DNA of 64,000 nucleotides, taken from NCBI RefSeq assembly GCF_033439725.1, contig NW_026944383.1:6758001-6822000 (forward strand), given 5' to 3'. The DNA is from Neurospora tetraspora (Eukaryota; Ascomycota; Sordariomycetes; Sordariales; Sordariaceae). A program made the translations under genes and the position numbers. The notes below the pieces were generated by a model. That model was not told the origin of the DNA. It did no database searches and saw nothing but the letters and a program-made list of their open reading frames with translations. Shown here piece by piece: positions 60,750-64,000 of this stretch. Numbering within the stretch: position 1 is the first letter of the stretch; every line of letters starts with the position of its first letter.

Positions 60750-62530
60750 ATGGGTTCGGTAAGTCCAGAGGACACACGCTTCCATATCGTCCGCAAAACA
60801 CGTTCTAACATCTGGATTAATTTGCCACTCTCCAGGTCGCCGATTTCCATCAATCTCCATCCTCGACACTGGGCGACACAGAAAAGAGCAGTGCCCTAGA
60901 GCAGACCGAGACCAAACGAGAGGACAAAAACCCGCCTGGTTCATCATGGAGCATTGTATTCATTGCTCGCGCGCTCATCTACCGCTTCCTTCTCTTTACT
61001 TTTGACTGCTCAGACGTCCAGCCACTTCTCGCACTCTTCTTCTGGCCCGCCCACATCTTTGCCCTCGGTCTTCTACTCCTCGATGTTCATTACCGAGAAG
61101 CTTTCATGATCAGGTAGGAAGTCCGTCAAGCCTTTCAAAGAAGAAATGCTGATCTCGTTCGTTTGCTGTCCAGACGTCTTTCCACGGATTCCCCGAAACT
61201 TATCCGCGGAAAACTTCGTACCGGAGCGCAGCTACACCTCGATCCCGTCTTCCTACTCAGCCTTCTGTGCGTGTATTGGGTAAAGCTCCTTGAGTCCATA
61301 GTGGGAAGCGCTTTGGCGGAAACTAGGAGTGCCAACAACTTGCCCATCGATAATCCTACACCTTCAAACGAGGAGAAAAAGGAAGAGTGTCTCTATACGG
61401 CCGAGGAGATTGACTTGGTGCTCAGAGCAAGACAGCTGGCGAGCAAAACCGGACACAGCGTCGTCGGGATTTGCAGATGGGTGGAGAACATGAACGCTAA
61501 AGACCCTCTCTGGGAGCAAAACTGGCGCACGACTCGACTACCCTTGTGCGTTTCCGAAGATTGTGGTCTACAGTACTACGAGTCCATCCATAACGCCCTG
61601 AACGGCCCATCTGAATTTGACCCCTTGCGGCAACCCACAGGTCTCGCTCAGGATGATTTTGGAACCGTCAACAAACCGTCATCTGAGGGAAGCATGGCTG
61701 CTCAATATCCAGATGATTGCGGTATTGACGATCTTGATGACCCAGATGTCTCCGCTCCCTCTGGTGAGGACCAGAAGAATTCTTCCAACCTTGAGTCTGC
61801 CCGGAATCAGAACACTAACGGCTTTCGCCCCATTCCCGACAACTGCGACGATTACTTGTATCCTGCGGAAGGAAAACACCGAGGAAAACAACGAGGAAAA
61901 CACCAGGGAGAACAAAAAGAGATTCCCGTCACTTACATCGAACTCACCGCTGAAGAACCAACCCCCGACACTTACGGTTTCACTCCTTTGTTTCCGCGTG
62001 GGACTTGTGGTCCCTCCACCTACAGCCCTAACGAAGCGCTCAACGGAAAGCCCATCGATGAGTTCACAAGTAGCAAGGTTGCAAGAGACTCTATCGAGTT
62101 ATTGCTGGAAGCGGCTAGAAAGATGCCACTTCCCGCACCCAGCACAAGGGATAACTCTAACGCTTTCATGCCACTCACCCCTGAAAAGAAGACAGCTCCC
62201 GAGTCCAGTGATGGTGGTGGTGGTGGTGGTGATGGTGCTCGCTTCAAGATTGCCCCTAGCGAAGGATGGGAGCGTGTCACTTCTGCTTTGGACCCCGACG
62301 TCGAAAGAACAAGTTCAGTTGTCACTACTTATGGCTCCTCCGACGGTGAACGAGCAAGTTCCGTCGCCAATGGCTCTGACAACGGAAAGGACGAGAAGGA
62401 CGAGAAGGACGAGAAGGACAAGGAGGACGAGAAGAACGTGAAGGACGAGAAGGACGAGAAGGACGAGAAGGACGGAAAGGATTTGATGATGGGTTGGTAT
62501 AGCGCCGACACTCCGATTAAGCTGGATTAA
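60750..62530 (+). CDS. Hypothetical membrane protein with charged repeat tail
   Basis: Three exons: a 9-nt first coding exon (60750-60758, MGS), 60836-61113 and 61174-62530, giving 547 residues. Two hydrophobic helices (WSIVFIARALIYRFLLFTF and LLALFFWPAHIFALGLLLLDV) lie near residues 40-90. A third, weaker one (FLLSLLCVYWVKLLESIVGS) is near 120. The rest is hydrophilic and mostly disordered. The C-terminus is a run of DEKDEKDEK units, a coding minisatellite (about 62,387-62,480), and a GGT run gives Gly6. No family is recognised. The tiny first exon has good GTAAGT and CTCCAG signals and keeps frame, but transcript data should confirm it. Confidence 0.7.
62387..62480 (+). repeat. Coding minisatellite of GACGAGAAG units
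   Basis: Roughly ten imperfect 9-bp units encoding Asp-Glu-Lys repeats with Lys/Asp variants, in frame at the C-terminus of the membrane-protein gene. Confidence 0.9.
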
Positions 62531-63237
62531 GAGGACTGACTGGGTGGCATGGTGAACGGGTGGTGAGAAGTCGGATTCTCATTCCCCGGCTTTGCATGAT
62601 GGGGTTGAGTTGTGTGTTTCGGGCACTTTTGTGCAGTTCTCCTAGGTTTTTTTATGCCTTCGGATTGAGAGATGGAAATGTTTTAAGAGAGGGAAGACCA
62701 ATGGCTCTATGATGTTAATGGTTTTATGGTTTTAATAGCTTATGATGTTGATGGCTTTAGCCGGATACTCCTCACTACACCTGCTTTTCAAGGAGGGATG
62801 AAGCATTTTTAACAACACCATGTCAGACAAAGATGATCCCATGAACGGCATTACGGGGAGATAAGCATTGGGTTATGGCAGACCAGGGAGTCAGATATAC
62901 ACTTGGGTTCAGGGACTAGGTAACAGTGTCCACTTGTCCATGAGACAGAGGTAGTGCGACTTGAGAGGTGTTAATACATCTGTGGTTCATGTCTACCTAT
63001 GCAGTTTTGTATCAAGGCTCAAGGAAACAGATGAGCAACGAGCTACGAGTATCACACGGTCGAGTAATAATACCGGAAAACGGACAGGAAACTGGTTACA
63101 TATGCCCCAACAAATCCACCTGCCGCCCGCCGTCCAGTGAAGAGACGGAACTTGTCAAACCGCAAAAAAGTCACGACTCCATGGCATCACTAGAAAAACA
63201 GCAAAAAGAGAAGATCATGAGCTTCATTAGGGATTCA
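62531..63237. other. 3' spacer before the right repeat boundary
   Basis: About 700 bases. A frame of about 97 codons at 62,968-63,261 reads into the tRNA remnant on the other strand, has no family content and is not called. Nothing else is seen. Confidence 0.5.
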
Positions 63238-63270
63238 TGCCCACAGCCAGAATCGAACTGACGACCTAGG
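63238..63270 (-). pseudogene. tRNA 3'-half remnant
   Basis: Read on the minus strand, the sequence gives variable loop AGGTC, T-arm GTCAGTTCGATTCTGGC and acceptor 3' strand TGTGGGCA, the 3' half of a tRNA whose 5' strand should be GCCCACA. No matching 5' half lies beside it; a hairpin and then the AT-rich repeat occupy that place. It cannot be a normal tRNA gene. The anticodon is not recoverable. Confidence 0.65.
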
Positions 63271-63367
63271 ACGGAGCGGCCCTTTTTCCCCCCTTTAGGG
63301 GGAAACGGGCCGCCCCGTCCTCACCTTTATAAGGGTTTTTTTTGGGGTTTACCCCAAAAAAAAAAAA
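63269..63367. repeat. Two consecutive hairpins at the repeat boundary
   Basis: The first hairpin pairs GGACGGAGCGGCCC (63269-63282) with GGGCCGCCCCGTCC (63307-63320), and the inner CCCCCC/GGGGG tract extends the stem. The second pairs TTTTTTTTGGGGT with ACCCCAAAAAAAA (about 63336-63367). These are the most symmetrical structures in the window and sit exactly between the tRNA remnant and the AT-rich repeat. Confidence 0.85.
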
Positions 63368-64000
63368 TCGCTCCCCACTACCCCGAATAGGGGCAATCCA
63401 ACAATACTATAGTACGCCAATAGGGTGCGCAGCGACTTATTTACCCAATACTAGGAGCGTAGCGACGGGACCTTATCTTCGCTATAACCTATTTAGAGGT
63501 AGGAACTAAAATTGAAACCAGGCAATACTTCGAGGTTTAATTTTAAGGGTATTTAATTATAAGCGAAGTATAAAGAATTAATTGTAACCATACAATATAC
63601 TAGACCTTCTCGATGCCTCTGGCGGCTACTCCATAGAGGCTCTCCCGGGGGGACTTCACTACGTTCGAAAGAAAAATTCTAAGTAATAACCTACTAATAA
63701 AAATGGGAGCGTAACGACTAAATTACCTTTCTAATAATAGAAACCTATTATAGTATTTTTATTATATACTTCTAATAATAACGGCGGGAGAAGCGACCAA
63801 ATTACTAATTCTTTAACGACGAACTTAACTACAACCGAATACCTTAACTAAACTACTCCCGTTTTAATGTAATAATTTATTATAATAATAGGAGCGTAGC
63901 GACTAAAATACTCTCTAATAACAACCTATTGTACTATAACGAGAAGCGACTAAAATACTCTCCAATCTAATAACTTACTATATTACTACTTACCGACTAA
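63368..64000. repeat. RIP-degraded repeat block with recurrent GGAGCGTAGCGAC motif (fossil)
   Basis: AT-rich DNA with the same TpA-rich signature as the left end, running off the window. A motif near GGAGCGTAGCGAC recurs at about 63423, 63454, 63705, 63784, 63891 and 63938, often followed by TAAAATAC or TAAATTA, so the block is a diverged array of a short repeat. The family is unknown and the array is broken and old. Confidence 0.75.

Noticed and set aside
62968-63261. 97-codon frame near the right boundary
   Set aside because: Its end is the antisense of a tRNA fragment and the rest shows no protein-like features.
63238-63270. Primer-binding site of an LTR element
   Set aside because: The tRNA match is 33 bases long, much more than a primer site, and lacks the TGG that pairs with the tRNA CCA end.

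Overview
This window is nuclear DNA of a filamentous ascomycete, most likely Neurospora or a close relative in the Sordariales. Genes have short introns (about 50-80 nt, GTRNGT...YAG), coding exons have strong C-ending codon bias, and genes lie on both strands with kilobase spacers. Both ends run into very AT-rich DNA depleted of CpA and rich in TpA and stops, the signature of repeat-induced point mutation (RIP).

Layout. 1-4450 is a RIP-degraded repeat block. From about 4450 the base composition becomes ordinary and some 22 genes follow: a small hypothetical (-), an F-box/JmjC protein (-), eIF4A (+), an ALYREF/Yra1/Mlo3 mRNA-export adaptor (+, eight coding exons), a 6-phosphogluconate-dehydrogenase-like protein (+), an unrecognised gene with a probable frame break (-), a small hypothetical (+), a 1263-residue F-box/beta-propeller protein ending in a CaaX box (-), AP endonuclease Apn1 (+), a Bub1-family MadBub checkpoint kinase (-), enolase (-), an M1 aminopeptidase (+), a Kel3/KLHDC4 kelch protein (+), a Wss1-type WLM protease (+), a secreted protein with Kex2-type sites (-), a 1060-residue low-complexity protein (-), protein disulfide isomerase (+), a small mitochondrial-type membrane protein (+), the SWR1 subunit Vps71/Swc6 (+) and a two-helix membrane protein (+). 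The right end has a tRNA 3'-half remnant, two stacked hairpins, then RIP-degraded repeat DNA from about 63,370.

Two inverted-repeat elements (32,164-32,980 and 37,352-37,846) sit in spacers. Both have ends beginning CCG and are flanked by TA, as expected for Tc1/mariner-type MITEs. They flank the enolase gene, one on each side.

The genes form no pathway cluster. Most are housekeeping: translation, glycolysis, ER folding, mRNA export, DNA repair (Apn1, Wss1), spindle checkpoint and chromatin remodelling. I found no CRISPR array, secondary-metabolite cluster or obvious undescribed multi-gene system. The most notable items are the complete KEN-TPR-KEN-GLEBS-kinase MadBub, the prenylation-motif F-box propeller protein, the two MITEs, the possible dual-targeted aminopeptidase and Apn1, and the tRNA-fragment/hairpin boundary of the right repeat. 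Exon boundaries were built by hand from splice consensus and reading frame.
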